In this document: positions 17,288 through 26,487 of the stretch, in pieces
How positions within the stretch are numbered: position 1 is the first letter of the stretch
Layout: each line of letters opens with the position of its first letter
Assembly: GCA_023424015.1 (NCBI GenBank)
Contig: JAFAEM010000008.1
Span: 1-64,000, forward strand
From: Bacteroidota bacterium
Lineage (GTDB): Bacteria; Bacteroidota; Bacteroidia; Chitinophagales; Chitinophagaceae
Length of the DNA: 64,000 bases
Direction: 5' to 3'
The notes under the pieces: generated by a model
The model's database searches: none
Told to the model about the DNA's origin: nothing
What the model saw: only the letters and a program-made list of their open reading frames with translations
Position numbers and translations under genes: made by a program

Positions 17288-18412
17288 ATGAAATCAGGGT
17301 TCATGTTAGTCTTGCTTTTTACCACATTCCTGCAGCGGGGACTGTCGCAGGAAAACTACCTGTTGGTGGGAACTTATACAGGCGGTAAAAGTGAAGGCAT
17401 ATACGTTTATAAATTCAACAGCGATGATGCTGACTATAAAGTAATCAGCCATGTTAAAACATCGAACCCCTCCTATCTTACTATCTCACCGGATGAAAAA
17501 TACGTTTTTGCCGTACAGGAAAATGGTAAGAACGGGAATGGCGGGCAGGTTTCAGCTTTCTCTTTCGATAAAGAGAAAGGAACCCTTACCCTGATCAATT
17601 CCCAACCTACTAAGGGAGATCATCCCTGCTACGTGGAGATCGATAAAACAGGTAAATGGCTTTTTGCCGGTAATTATAGCAGCGGCAATTTTTCCATTTT
17701 CCCTGTGGCCGATGATGGCAGCCTGGGTGAACCATCCGCTACGATATCGCACTCGGGTTCGGGACCGAATACCCAACGGCAGGCAGGTCCGCATGTTCAC
17801 TGCACAGTAATATCACCCGATAACAGACACCTGCTGGTAGCCGACCTGGGCATTGACAAAATAATGATCTATGCATTTGATGCTTCGACAGGCCAGGCTG
17901 TCCCGGGCGCTCAGGCATTTGCAAAATCACAACCCGGTGCCGGTCCAAGGCATATCGCTTTCCATCCCAACGGAAAACTGGTATACCTGATCGAAGAAAT
18001 CTCAGGGCATGTGTCTACTTACCTGTATGAAGTTGGCCGGCTTAGATTCTTAAATCGGACCAGCACACTACCACGCGGCCAGGCAGGCCCGGCAAGTAGC
18101 GCTGACATACATGTGTCACCCGATGGAAAATTTTTATACGCCAGCAACCGGGGCGATTTTAATAATATCGCCATGTATAAACTTGATAAAAAAGGAAAAG
18201 CAAACATACTCGGGTTTCAATCTTCACTGGGAAAAGCACCCAGGAATTTTAATTTCGATCCCAGCGGCAACTACCTTTTGGTCGGTAACCAGGACAGCGA
18301 CGAAATCGTGATCTTTCAACGAAATAAAAAAACAGGCTTGCTTACGGATACACAAAAACGCATCTCTGTTGGAAAACCCGTTTGTATAAAATGGATCTCA
18401 ATAAAAAAATAA
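17288..18412 (+). CDS. pgl: lactonase family protein (6-phosphogluconolactonase-like beta-propeller)
   Basis: A 374-residue seven-bladed beta-propeller with a signal peptide (LVLLFTTFLQRGLSQ), so it acts outside the cytoplasm. The repeats typical of the family are visible: YLLVGTYTGGKSEGIYVY, PSYLTISPDEKYVFAVQE, HPCYVEIDKTGKWLFAGNYSSG, GPHVHCTVISPDNRHLLVADLG, GPRHIAFHPNGKLVYL and DIHVSPDGKFLYASNRG. Enzymes of this fold hydrolyse sugar lactones such as 6-phosphogluconolactone. Secretion makes a different lactone or muconate-like substrate possible. It is the first gene of an operon with a Rid protein (4-bp gap) and a PLP dehydratase. The symbol is by family only. Confidence 0.8.
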   Translation: MKSGFMLVLLFTTFLQRGLSQENYLLVGTYTGGKSEGIYVYKFNSDDADYKVISHVKTSNPSYLTISPDEKYVFAVQENGKNGNGGQVSAFSFDKEKGTLTLINSQPTKGDHPCYVEIDKTGKWLFAGNYSSGNFSIFPVADDGSLGEPSATISHSGSGPNTQRQAGPHVHCTVISPDNRHLLVADLGIDKIMIYAFDASTGQAVPGAQAFAKSQPGAGPRHIAFHPNGKLVYLIEEISGHVSTYLYEVGRLRFLNRTSTLPRGQAGPASSADIHVSPDGKFLYASNRGDFNNIAMYKLDKKGKANILGFQSSLGKAPRNFNFDPSGNYLLVGNQDSDEIVIFQRNKKTGLLTDTQKRISVGKPVCIKWISIKK

Positions 18413-18416
18413 TGAT

Positions 18417-18791
18417 ATGGAAATAAAAGCAATCTATCCCTCCGCAAAGCCCAAAGGTCACTACGCCCCGGCAATTGTACACAATGGTCTTGTCTATGTA
18501 AGCGGCCAGTTGCCACTTGATGCAAATGGCGAAGCGCAACTGGGAAGCATTGAAGAGCAGACGAGGCTGTGCATGAAGAATCTTGAAAATGTTTTAAAGG
18601 CAAGTGGCAGCGATCTCCATCACATTCTGAAAGTAAGTGTGTTCATTTCCGACATCGGCAACTGGGCAAAATTCAATGATACCTTTGCCAGCATCATGGG
18701 TGAGCATCGTCCTGCCCGGATCGTGGTGCCCTGCAATGTGCTCAACCGCGGTTGCGAAATTGAAATTGATTGTATCGCTTCACTTATATAA
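18417..18791 (+). CDS. Rid-family protein lacking the catalytic arginine
   Basis: A 124-residue RidA/YjgF-type protein with the full family pattern: AIYPSAKPKGHYAPAIVHNG, YVSGQLPLD, QTRLCMKNLENVLKASGS and VFISDI. RidA proper hydrolyses the reactive 2-aminoacrylate released by serine/threonine dehydratases, using an arginine in the C-terminal strand (Arg105 in E. coli). An ungapped alignment from PAR to IEI puts valine (in VLNRG) at that place, so this is one of the Rid subgroups without the arginine and probably not an enamine deaminase of the classical kind. Tight coupling to a PLP dehydratase (2-bp gap) still links it to enamine chemistry. Confidence 0.85.
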   Translation: MEIKAIYPSAKPKGHYAPAIVHNGLVYVSGQLPLDANGEAQLGSIEEQTRLCMKNLENVLKASGSDLHHILKVSVFISDIGNWAKFNDTFASIMGEHRPARIVVPCNVLNRGCEIEIDCIASLI

Positions 18792-18793
18792 AT

Positions 18794-19750
18794 ATGGAAT
18801 TTAGTATTGCCCGGCAACAGATAGAGCAGGCTCACGAAAGAATAAAAACTTTTATTCACCGCACACCGGTACTGCATTCGGAATACCTTGATCGGATCTC
18901 AGGTGCCAGTCTTTTTTTCAAATGTGAAAATTTCCAAAAGATCGGCGCCTTTAAGATTCGTGGGGCGATGAACGCGGTATTGTCTGTTCCCGCCGACAAG
19001 CTTTCAAAAGGTGTCGCAACCCATTCTTCCGGCAATCACGCGCAGGCACTGGCCTATGCCGCACGCCATGTGGGTACAAAAGCGATGATCGTGATGCCCG
19101 ACAATTCACCCAAAGTGAAAGTAGAAGCGGTACGCGGTTATGGTGCGGAGATCAGCTTTTGTGAACCTACCCAGCAGGCAAGGGAATATACACTGCAGCA
19201 GATACTCGACAGAACGGGTGCAGAATTCGTCCATCCTTACAACGATGACCGGGTCATCGCAGGACAGGCCAGTGTTGCAAAGGAACTAATCGAAGAAATT
19301 CCCGGGCTCGATGCCATCATCGCACCTGTTGGCGGAGGTGGTTTATTGAGCGGAACATTGTTGAGTGCACACTATTTTTCACCCGCAACAGTCGTATATG
19401 CTGCTGAACCGGAAGGAGCAGCCGATGCAATACTATCTGTACAGTCTGGTACTATTGAAGCGGCACCATATATCGACACCATCGCCGATGGACTGCGCAC
19501 TAAACTCGGCAATAAAACATTCCCGGTGATCCGTGAACTGGTAAAATCTGTTTATACCGTCAGCGACGAGGAAATCATCTCGGCTATGAAACTGGTTTAT
19601 GAACGGATGAAGATCATTATCGAGCCCAGCTCGGCTGTAACACTGGCGCTGGTGTTAAAACACAAAGAGGAATTCTCCGGTAAGAAAGTCGGGATAATAT
19701 TTAGTGGCGGCAATGTGGACCTGGCAATAGTGGGTAAATGGTTCGCGTAG
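18794..19750 (+). CDS. PLP-dependent threonine/serine dehydratase or serine racemase-type enzyme
   Basis: A 318-residue fold-type II PLP enzyme, consisting of the catalytic domain only, without the ACT regulatory domain of biosynthetic IlvA. It has ENFQKIGAFKIRGA with the PLP lysine (near residue 55), SSGNHAQALAYAA, the glycine-rich PVGGGGLLSG loop, and SGGNVD near the end. It could be threonine ammonia-lyase, serine racemase/dehydratase or 3-hydroxyaspartate dehydratase; the ENFQ form is common in the latter groups. The ATG at 18794 is the only one compatible with the end of the Rid gene. Products (2-aminoacrylate or 2-aminocrotonate) are typical substrates of Rid proteins, which explains the operon. 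Confidence 0.85.
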   Translation: MEFSIARQQIEQAHERIKTFIHRTPVLHSEYLDRISGASLFFKCENFQKIGAFKIRGAMNAVLSVPADKLSKGVATHSSGNHAQALAYAARHVGTKAMIVMPDNSPKVKVEAVRGYGAEISFCEPTQQAREYTLQQILDRTGAEFVHPYNDDRVIAGQASVAKELIEEIPGLDAIIAPVGGGGLLSGTLLSAHYFSPATVVYAAEPEGAADAILSVQSGTIEAAPYIDTIADGLRTKLGNKTFPVIRELVKSVYTVSDEEIISAMKLVYERMKIIIEPSSAVTLALVLKHKEEFSGKKVGIIFSGGNVDLAIVGKWFA

Positions 19751-19760
19751 CGGATGACCC

Positions 19761-20795
19761 TTAGCGGCCGCGCATGATTCCTTCGACCCTGGCTTTTGCT
19801 TTGTTGAAAACATTCCTTCCCTTGTCAATCCCTTTACGCAGTTCCTTTTGCTGCTCAACCGGGAGGTGGATGAAATCCTGGCAGCCGGTACTGCAGCAGC
19901 CTTCATAATTTTCTTTACACTCTTCACACTGTATGAAAAGCAGGTGACAGGAATCATTGGCGCAGTTCACATGCGTATCAGCAGGTTTACCGCATTGGTG
20001 ACAACGGGCAATGATCTCGTCCGTGATCCTTTCACTCAGCCTTTGATCAAATACAAAATTCTTCCCGTGGAATTTATTGGGTAAGCCTTTTTCCTTTACC
20101 TGGTTGGCATAATGGATTATTCCGCCTTCGAGGTGAAACACATTTTTAAAACCTTTATGCAGCATAAACGCCGAAGCCTTCTCACAACGAATCCCTCCTG
20201 TACAATACATGATTATATTACGGTCTTTGTCTTCCTGCATCATATCCACCGCCATGGGCAATTGTTCACGAAATGTATCACTGGGTATTTCGATCGCTTT
20301 CTCAAAATGGCCCACTTCATATTCATAGTGATTACGCATATCGATCACTACGGTGTTGGGATCATCGGTCAATTGGTTAAACTGCTCGGCATTTACATAT
20401 TTTCCCCGGTTGGCCATATCAAACACCGGATCATTTATGCCGTCGGCTACAATTTTCGGTCGAACCTTTATATCCAGTACGTAAAATGATTTTCCATCAT
20501 CATCCACCGCGATGTTCAGCCTGAGACCGTCGAGCGGTTGAATGGCGTATAAATAATTCTTAAACTGCTCAAAGTTTGAAGTGGGTATGCTGATCTGTGC
20601 GTTGATGCCCTCGTGGGCAACATAAATGCGTCCCAGGACACCGAGGGCAGACAGGTCTTTATATAAGGTGTTACGAAATACCCCGGGTTCTTCAACTTTA
20701 AAATAGCAATAAAATGAAATGGTAGTACGAGGTGTGGGATCCTGTTTTATACGATTTTTTAGCTCCTGTCGTGAGACACGATTATGTAATGCCAT
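19761..20795 (-). CDS. trhO: tRNA uridine-34 hydroxylase (rhodanese-like)
   Basis: A 344-residue TrhO (formerly YceA) protein, which hydroxylates uridine-34 in certain tRNAs using oxygen. An N-terminal alpha/beta domain (TTISFYCYFKVEEPG, GRIYVAHEGINAQIS) is followed by a rhodanese domain with VIDMRNHYEYEVGHFEKAIEIP and the active-site loop YCTGGIRCEKAS. A C-terminal cysteine-rich part follows (CHQCGKPADTHVNCANDSCH, CEECKENYEGCCS), probably a metal site. The start at 20795 is preferred over 27 extra codons upstream, because a -7 promoter box lies within those codons. It stands convergent to the dehydratase operon, 10 bp away. Confidence 0.88.
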   Translation of the reverse strand: MALHNRVSRQELKNRIKQDPTPRTTISFYCYFKVEEPGVFRNTLYKDLSALGVLGRIYVAHEGINAQISIPTSNFEQFKNYLYAIQPLDGLRLNIAVDDDGKSFYVLDIKVRPKIVADGINDPVFDMANRGKYVNAEQFNQLTDDPNTVVIDMRNHYEYEVGHFEKAIEIPSDTFREQLPMAVDMMQEDKDRNIIMYCTGGIRCEKASAFMLHKGFKNVFHLEGGIIHYANQVKEKGLPNKFHGKNFVFDQRLSERITDEIIARCHQCGKPADTHVNCANDSCHLLFIQCEECKENYEGCCSTGCQDFIHLPVEQQKELRKGIDKGRNVFNKAKARVEGIMRGR

Positions 20796-20873
20796 TGCCT
20801 TGAAATTTGATTCCCGAAAGCCGGGAAAATTATTGGATAATTGGTCAGTTGCAGGCTGAACCAAATTTCGCCG

Positions 20874-20881
20874 CAAAGTTA
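20874..20881 (-). promoter_or_regulatory. -7 promoter box TAACTTTG for trhO
   Basis: An exact TAnnTTTG on the minus strand, 78 bases before the trhO ATG. The leader contains a short palindrome, CCCGGCTTTCGGG, around 20818-20825. No further regulatory signal was recognised. Confidence 0.45.
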
Positions 20882-20917
20882 AGAATTTATTCGGCGTCCC
20901 GTTACAGGAAAACAGGT

Positions 20918-23413
20918 TTATTTAAACTGAACCTTCCCTCCTATCAAGCCGCCGAATCCCACGCGGACACCGAATTTGTTGCCCAGTCCCGGCTGGTATG
21001 CATTAACGAAATCGACGCGGAATAATTTGAAAATATTTTCAAGTCCGGCGAACACCTCCACATAGTAGTTGTCTTTATTCACAAAGAAAGTATTTGCGCC
21101 GCCCACCAGGTTCCATCTTAGTTTGTTGAAAAGAGGAATTTTATTTGTCAGCAGACCATTGAAGTGATGCTCTGCATGACCAAATGCATAGAACTCCTCT
21201 GCGTTGCTGTACCGGTAGTAAGGTGCCAGTTGAAAACTGTTCAGGTATTTGATATTATAAAATGTCTGGTTCCCGTTGAAATGCTGCAGGTCCGGTATCG
21301 AAACAGATTTGCTATTTAAAAAACCGCCCACTCCCAACCGGTATTTGAACTCACCACCGATCCTGAAATTCATATTATCGGCCATGGAGAACTTCCATTT
21401 GTCAAAATTGATATCAGATCCAAATACACCCTTTATTCCTTTGTTATATTCCAGTTGGAAAATTGGTTTATTTGACCCCAGCGCCATCTTGCCCCAGGGA
21501 TACTCAATATAGCGCTGTCCTGGTTGCCAACTGAGTGTGATCCCTGCCACCAGCGCCTGGTGTTTTTCAAAACTCATCGCCTCCAGCTCGTATGGATGAT
21601 TGGGAAGCAATGGCCGGTCTTTATCAAAAAAGGTATAATCCGTTGTGTTCACTAACGGGATCCTGTCTTCAAAAACTGCGTGAACATTTATCACCAGGCC
21701 GCTTTCCAATTTATTATTGTACTCAACACCGCTAAACCAGTTTTCATACAATTTCATGTAGTTCCGCCTGCCAAGTAAAGTGTATGCAGCGTTGGTAAGC
21801 GGGTCTATAGGATTGTCGTGGTTAAACTGCGAAACCCTTTTTCCTCCTGATAACTTCAGGTAACGGTTCCGGTAACCGTATTTCTTTGGCCGGATCAACA
21901 GGTCCGCAAAAGAATTCAGGTGAGAATTACTGAAACCATATCTCGTATTCCAGTCGAGCTGGTAATTGTATTTGCCTTTATGATTTGAGTAATAGTATGT
22001 CTGCTCCAGGTTAAGTGATAAACCTTCAACTGTATTGTATTCAACCTGCGGAAGCATCGGCTTCATACTCCAGTTAAGCGTTCCATTCTTTCCATACCAA
22101 TTATGCCGTTGGCCCGACCAGGCAAATCCCTTGAGGGTCATCGGCTTTTGACTTCGTTGCAGCGAATCGCGGTATGCTTTTGAGCCCATGGAATCACGCC
22201 TGACCTGGGAGATACTGTCTTTGAAAACAAAATCCCTCTTTTCATCATTCTCGAGCGCGACCGGCCTTGTACTGTTCCAATATGTACTGTCCTTTTTATT
22301 AAAAGCCGTATCATATTTCATGACCGTGCGTCCAAAATACTTTTTTTCAAAACCCGGGTTGATATCGTAATCGTTGTAGACGTTTACAAAATTGCCAATG
22401 ATATGAAATCCGAATTGTTTCGCCGCCACATACAGGACCTGGCTTTTTGTTCTCCAGATATCCGGCGCTACGGCTGTATGCAATTGGGTGATGCGTAAGG
22501 TATCTAGCAGTTCCAACTGGTTTTCTCTTGTGGTCAGCAGGTCTGTACTGTATATACGCCAGTCGTTTTCCGTGATCTGGATCGTACCGCTGAATAAAGG
22601 CTCATTCTTCCGTCTCGGCGTCACCGTGATGGTATTGATCATCTCGCCATCTTCAACAAAACTTCCCTCGTATTTGAACCGGTAATAATTCAAAGCCCCA
22701 TCAGCAACCGGTGAAATAAATCCGCGGGGGTTGAGATTGTTATCGAAAACAGAAACATTGTTCTGGTAAAAATTAATGAAGAAAGGAAAACTAAGCCCGT
22801 AACCACCGCCGCTTTCACGGGAAGAGATCACATGTAGTTTGAACTTATTGGGTTTGGCATAATCAACACGGGTAACCGACTCCGATAAAAATAAGATCCC
22901 CTTTCCCAGGGAATCCAGTCCATCATTAGCATCCCGTTCGATCTTCTTTCCAAAAAGTTTTTCGGGCATGCCTGCCGAACGGAGCAGACCTTTGATATAG
23001 ACATTTACGGTAAATGAGTCAACCTGCTCGTTATAATAATTTCTTTTCCTGATCGCATTGCGGATAATTTCATACGCGGGGTCCTCCCCTTTTTTCACCA
23101 CCACCTCTGATAGTGTTAGTTCCTGGATAGATAAACTAAAGTCGAGCACCTGTTCGGCATTACCCACGCTAATCGATTTTTCCTGCCGGCTATAGCCCAC
23201 ATAACGCGCTACCAATGTATATTCACCCGGGCCCAGGTTGATGGTATACTTACCAGCGCCGTTGGCTGTAGCACCCTTGTTGTCACCTTTTACTGAGACT
23301 GAGGCATAAGGCAGCGGAACGCCTTTATCGTCGGTAATGGTACCGGAAATTTTACCGGCAAAACTGTACTGTGCAAGAAAAATTAAAGCAGACAGGAGTA
23401 GCGTTGGTTTCAT
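20918..23413 (-). CDS. DUF5686-type outer-membrane protein with carboxypeptidase-like N-terminal domain
   Basis: An 831-residue protein. A signal peptide (MKPTLLLSALIFLAQYSFA) is followed by a carboxypeptidase-D regulatory-like domain (ISGTITDDKGVPLPYASVSVKG, about 22-100). Then comes EVVVKKGEDPAYEIIRNAIRKRNYY, the hallmark of the DUF5686 family, and a long beta-rich region ending in GVRVGFGGLIGGKVQFK, a typical outer-membrane barrel end. It resembles a TonB receptor in its N-terminus, but no TonB-type plug is seen. The function of DUF5686 proteins is not known. The ATG at 23413 begins the signal peptide; a near -7 box is at 23428-23435. Confidence 0.8.
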   Translation of the reverse strand: MKPTLLLSALIFLAQYSFAGKISGTITDDKGVPLPYASVSVKGDNKGATANGAGKYTINLGPGEYTLVARYVGYSRQEKSISVGNAEQVLDFSLSIQELTLSEVVVKKGEDPAYEIIRNAIRKRNYYNEQVDSFTVNVYIKGLLRSAGMPEKLFGKKIERDANDGLDSLGKGILFLSESVTRVDYAKPNKFKLHVISSRESGGGYGLSFPFFINFYQNNVSVFDNNLNPRGFISPVADGALNYYRFKYEGSFVEDGEMINTITVTPRRKNEPLFSGTIQITENDWRIYSTDLLTTRENQLELLDTLRITQLHTAVAPDIWRTKSQVLYVAAKQFGFHIIGNFVNVYNDYDINPGFEKKYFGRTVMKYDTAFNKKDSTYWNSTRPVALENDEKRDFVFKDSISQVRRDSMGSKAYRDSLQRSQKPMTLKGFAWSGQRHNWYGKNGTLNWSMKPMLPQVEYNTVEGLSLNLEQTYYYSNHKGKYNYQLDWNTRYGFSNSHLNSFADLLIRPKKYGYRNRYLKLSGGKRVSQFNHDNPIDPLTNAAYTLLGRRNYMKLYENWFSGVEYNNKLESGLVINVHAVFEDRIPLVNTTDYTFFDKDRPLLPNHPYELEAMSFEKHQALVAGITLSWQPGQRYIEYPWGKMALGSNKPIFQLEYNKGIKGVFGSDINFDKWKFSMADNMNFRIGGEFKYRLGVGGFLNSKSVSIPDLQHFNGNQTFYNIKYLNSFQLAPYYRYSNAEEFYAFGHAEHHFNGLLTNKIPLFNKLRWNLVGGANTFFVNKDNYYVEVFAGLENIFKLFRVDFVNAYQPGLGNKFGVRVGFGGLIGGKVQFK

Positions 23414-23427
23414 ATCAAATGCTGCAA

Positions 23428-23435
23428 CGAATGTA
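23428..23435 (-). promoter_or_regulatory. near-consensus -7 box TACATTCG
   Basis: On the minus strand TACATTCG differs from TAnnTTTG at one base and lies 14 bases before the DUF5686 start, with a TTTC-type -33 about 18 bases further upstream. This is weaker than the exact boxes elsewhere. Confidence 0.3.
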
Positions 23436-23507
23436 GCCAGTGCGATGTTACAGAAACGTGAAAGTATGGTAAGGTAACATAATACCAATACTGCTATATA
23501 CTGAATA

Positions 23508-23873
23508 TTATTCCCGCGATGTGCTGATTTTTTTTCCGGCAATTAGAAAACTTCCACTCATAGCGGCCAGACCACCAACCAGTCCTCCCACCGTGCCGGT
23601 GATCAGTATTAATAAGAAAGAATTGCTTCCAATTCCAAGAAGTTCACCGATCCTTGCAGACAAAATGCTTTCGTTAGCAGTATCAATCCAGAAAGCAAGT
23701 CCACACCAAAGCAACAACAAACCAAAAAAAGCCGAAAGAAAAGCAAACCCGGCTTTTTGATACACACAAATTGCTGCAATAAATGAGGCGATGGCAATTC
23801 CCCACCATGGAAGAAAAAGTCCGGCGATAAATGAAAGCAAAATCGTTGTGATCAGTGCTGCGAAAAATCTCAT
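23508..23873 (-). CDS. small integral membrane protein, unknown function
   Basis: A 121-residue protein with about four membrane segments: FFAALITTILLSFIAGLFLP, WGIAIASFIAAICVY, AFLSAFFGLLLLWCGLAFW and FLLILITGTVGGLVGGLAAM. The tail is short and basic (GKKISTSRE). Glycine-rich GTVGGLVGGLAAMSG could be a packing motif. It lies 38 bp downstream of the penicillin acylase-like gene and is probably in the same transcript. No family is recognised. Confidence 0.7.
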   Translation of the reverse strand: MRFFAALITTILLSFIAGLFLPWWGIAIASFIAAICVYQKAGFAFLSAFFGLLLLWCGLAFWIDTANESILSARIGELLGIGSNSFLLILITGTVGGLVGGLAAMSGSFLIAGKKISTSRE

Positions 23874-23911
23874 TTTTTTTTATTTGTTGAATGTCGGGTG
23901 ACTGAAAAAAG

Positions 23912-26371
23912 CTACTCATTACTCCGGGCTGTATTCGAAAACCTCATCGTCCATTTCACACGTTTATCAATGGCATCTGTCCTCTTCATCATCCACAGCC
24001 TGAAATAATTGCCGGTAGCCCAGGTGTCAACAAAATTGTCGTAGTACAGGCTACCGGGGTTCCCACTTTGCCCGCCCGGAAAAACGCCATAGGCTTCCGT
24101 GTCGGGTGACAGGTGTACAATCATTCGCCAGCTGGGTCCATGGCTATGCGTTAGTGCATTGATGATATTTCCCGAACCACCTACATTAATACCTGTTCTT
24201 GCAAAAGGCATTACTGCTTCTTTTAGCAGGTGATAGATGGTCGGATTCTTAAACCGGGCCCATTCAAGCCTGTTTTCTTTCTCCCTTTCAGCCAGCTTGA
24301 TAGATGCCTTGTTCAGGGCTTCAGTAACAATATCATTGAGCGTTTCAATCTCAGGGGTGTTCAAATTATCAATGTATGACAGGCTCGCAGAGTCTTTCAG
24401 CAACATTTCCAAAGTTGTCTGTTCATCAGGGAAAGTTGCGGCAGGCGATACTCTGCCGATATCATCCATCCAGATTGTCGTCTCCAACGAATCAAACCAG
24501 CACTGGTAGATCGTTTGCCCCCGTGATGCGGGGCTCGCCTGTAGATCCCATTTCTTTATGATGTCAAGAAATTTTTTGCCATCGGCACTCAGCTTTTCCT
24601 CGTGCACATATTTTATGAGGATGGGCAACGCATCTTCCGCGGTCACGTTGAAATAGTTTCCCTGTAATTTTTTAAAATCTTCCGGTGTGGCTGCAGTCAT
24701 CTCCGAAAGAAAACGTTCAACTGCGATACCCCGCGGTGTGATGTATCCACCGGGAATAAAATACGGATAAGTAGAATCAACAGGCCTTTGATTGGCACTC
24801 TCGAGAAAACCTCGTTCAGGATTCCGGGAATGAGGATTTTCAGTCTGCGGAATAAATCCCTGCCAACTGAAGCTGGTATCATCACCGGGCATAATATATA
24901 ATCCCTGCCCCTCCCATCTTGCCGGGAATTTTCCCTGCTGCCAGATAGCTATGTCACCCGACTTGGATGCAAACACAAAATTTTGACCCGGACAGTCAAA
25001 GGTGCTGATCGCACTTGCATAATCATCATAATTATTAGCCCGGTTCAACCGGTAAAATGTCATACCCTCATTGCTGGGATCGTGTGCTACCCACCGAACC
25101 GCCAGGTTGGTCTCCGGGCTGCTGGTGGTGGTAAATGACTCATCAAACATCACCGGACCGTGTACGGTATAAGCAACCGTATCATAAACGGTCGCTCCGC
25201 CTCTTACCCTGATCTCTTCAATTCGTAGCTGTGTGGGTTCCCATTTGCCGTTGAACCAATACTCCTGTTTTGTGTGATCGCGAAACCTTACCCGGTAAAA
25301 GTCTTTCACGTCCCTGCCTGCGTTGGTAACACCCCAGGCTATGCTATCGTTGAACCCGATGATCACAAATGGGCTGCCGGGCAATGACACACCATAAGTA
25401 TTAGTTCCGGGCATTGACAGTTGTTGCTCAAACCATATCGAGGGGAATGACAACTCAAGGTGGGGATCATTGGCGAGTAAAGGAAATCCGCTTTGCGTTC
25501 TTGCTCCGGATATCACCCAGTTATTACTGCCGTTATTTTTATCAGGCTTTGAAATTTCCTTCGCTTCGGTAGTCGACTTTTCCTGGAAATACAGGGAGTC
25601 CGCAACGGCAGGTTTTACCGGCACAATACCAGGTGGAGCAAACGGGGTGCCTTTGGGAATAATGGGCTTCAGGGAATCATTCACCTGCGGGTAAATCATC
25701 TTTAATTCCTGCTCACTAAAAATCGCCTTCGCATTTGTCGCGGTGAGATCGTCTTCCGTACCTGAGCTTAACATCTTTGCCATCATCTTCAATAATAGCG
25801 CGGTGCGAAGCGGGGACCATTCCTCAGGTTTAAAATCAAGAATTTTATACTCGATAGGTATCTCACTATCCTTTAACGACTGTATATATGCGTTGACCCC
25901 ATTGGTGTACGCATTGAACACGGCCCAGGAAGCAGGGTCTTCCTGCATTTGTTTGAGCGCTCTCTCTGCGGCAAATCTCATCCCCAGCCTGCGTTGTTCC
26001 TTATCATAGTTTATTGCCCTGGGTCCCGCAATCTCACTGGCTCTACCTTCGGCTGCCCTGGTTTGAAGATCCATCTGGAAAAGACGAAACTTAGCATGTA
26101 CAAACCCCTGCACAAAATACAGGTCTTCATCATGCTCCGCAAAAATGTGCGGGACCAGTCTTTCATCAAAATAAACTTCGGCCTTTCCTTTGAGACCATT
26201 AAATACGAAATCTTCTGAAAAATCATGATTGGTGGATTCCGCGTTTTGCCAGAAACCATGCTGCGGACTAAGGAACTTTCCCATCGGTGGCACAGGGCCC
26301 CATTTTTTATTAAGTGTAAAAATCAGCCCGGCAGTTACAACCGTTGAAAAGAGAAAAGGAACAACCCTCAT
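23912..26371 (-). CDS. penicillin acylase family protein (Ntn hydrolase precursor)
   Basis: An 819-residue secreted precursor of the N-terminal-nucleophile hydrolase class. These proteins cut themselves into alpha and beta chains and hydrolyse amides such as penicillins or acyl-homoserine lactones. A hydrophobic N-terminus (MRVVPFLFSTVVTAGLIF) is followed by the alpha region (DERLVPHIFAEHDEDLYFVQG). The catalytic serine is expected at the start of SNNWVISG, after which come PLLANDPHL, GFNDSIAWGVTNAG and, near the C-terminus, GGQSGNPGSLYYDNFVDTWA. The length is typical. The ATG at 26371 is used; 33 further open codons upstream look non-coding. The natural substrate is unknown. Confidence 0.88.
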   Translation of the reverse strand: MRVVPFLFSTVVTAGLIFTLNKKWGPVPPMGKFLSPQHGFWQNAESTNHDFSEDFVFNGLKGKAEVYFDERLVPHIFAEHDEDLYFVQGFVHAKFRLFQMDLQTRAAEGRASEIAGPRAINYDKEQRRLGMRFAAERALKQMQEDPASWAVFNAYTNGVNAYIQSLKDSEIPIEYKILDFKPEEWSPLRTALLLKMMAKMLSSGTEDDLTATNAKAIFSEQELKMIYPQVNDSLKPIIPKGTPFAPPGIVPVKPAVADSLYFQEKSTTEAKEISKPDKNNGSNNWVISGARTQSGFPLLANDPHLELSFPSIWFEQQLSMPGTNTYGVSLPGSPFVIIGFNDSIAWGVTNAGRDVKDFYRVRFRDHTKQEYWFNGKWEPTQLRIEEIRVRGGATVYDTVAYTVHGPVMFDESFTTTSSPETNLAVRWVAHDPSNEGMTFYRLNRANNYDDYASAISTFDCPGQNFVFASKSGDIAIWQQGKFPARWEGQGLYIMPGDDTSFSWQGFIPQTENPHSRNPERGFLESANQRPVDSTYPYFIPGGYITPRGIAVERFLSEMTAATPEDFKKLQGNYFNVTAEDALPILIKYVHEEKLSADGKKFLDIIKKWDLQASPASRGQTIYQCWFDSLETTIWMDDIGRVSPAATFPDEQTTLEMLLKDSASLSYIDNLNTPEIETLNDIVTEALNKASIKLAEREKENRLEWARFKNPTIYHLLKEAVMPFARTGINVGGSGNIINALTHSHGPSWRMIVHLSPDTEAYGVFPGGQSGNPGSLYYDNFVDTWATGNYFRLWMMKRTDAIDKRVKWTMRFSNTARSNE

Positions 26372-26487
26372 ATAAAATAAATATTCTGAAAGATAGAAAA
26401 GAAATACTGTGAAGAAAAAGCCCCGACAAAAAAATCCATCGAAAAATGGCCAGGCAACACCCGGCCACAACGTATGGTGGCTCTTCT

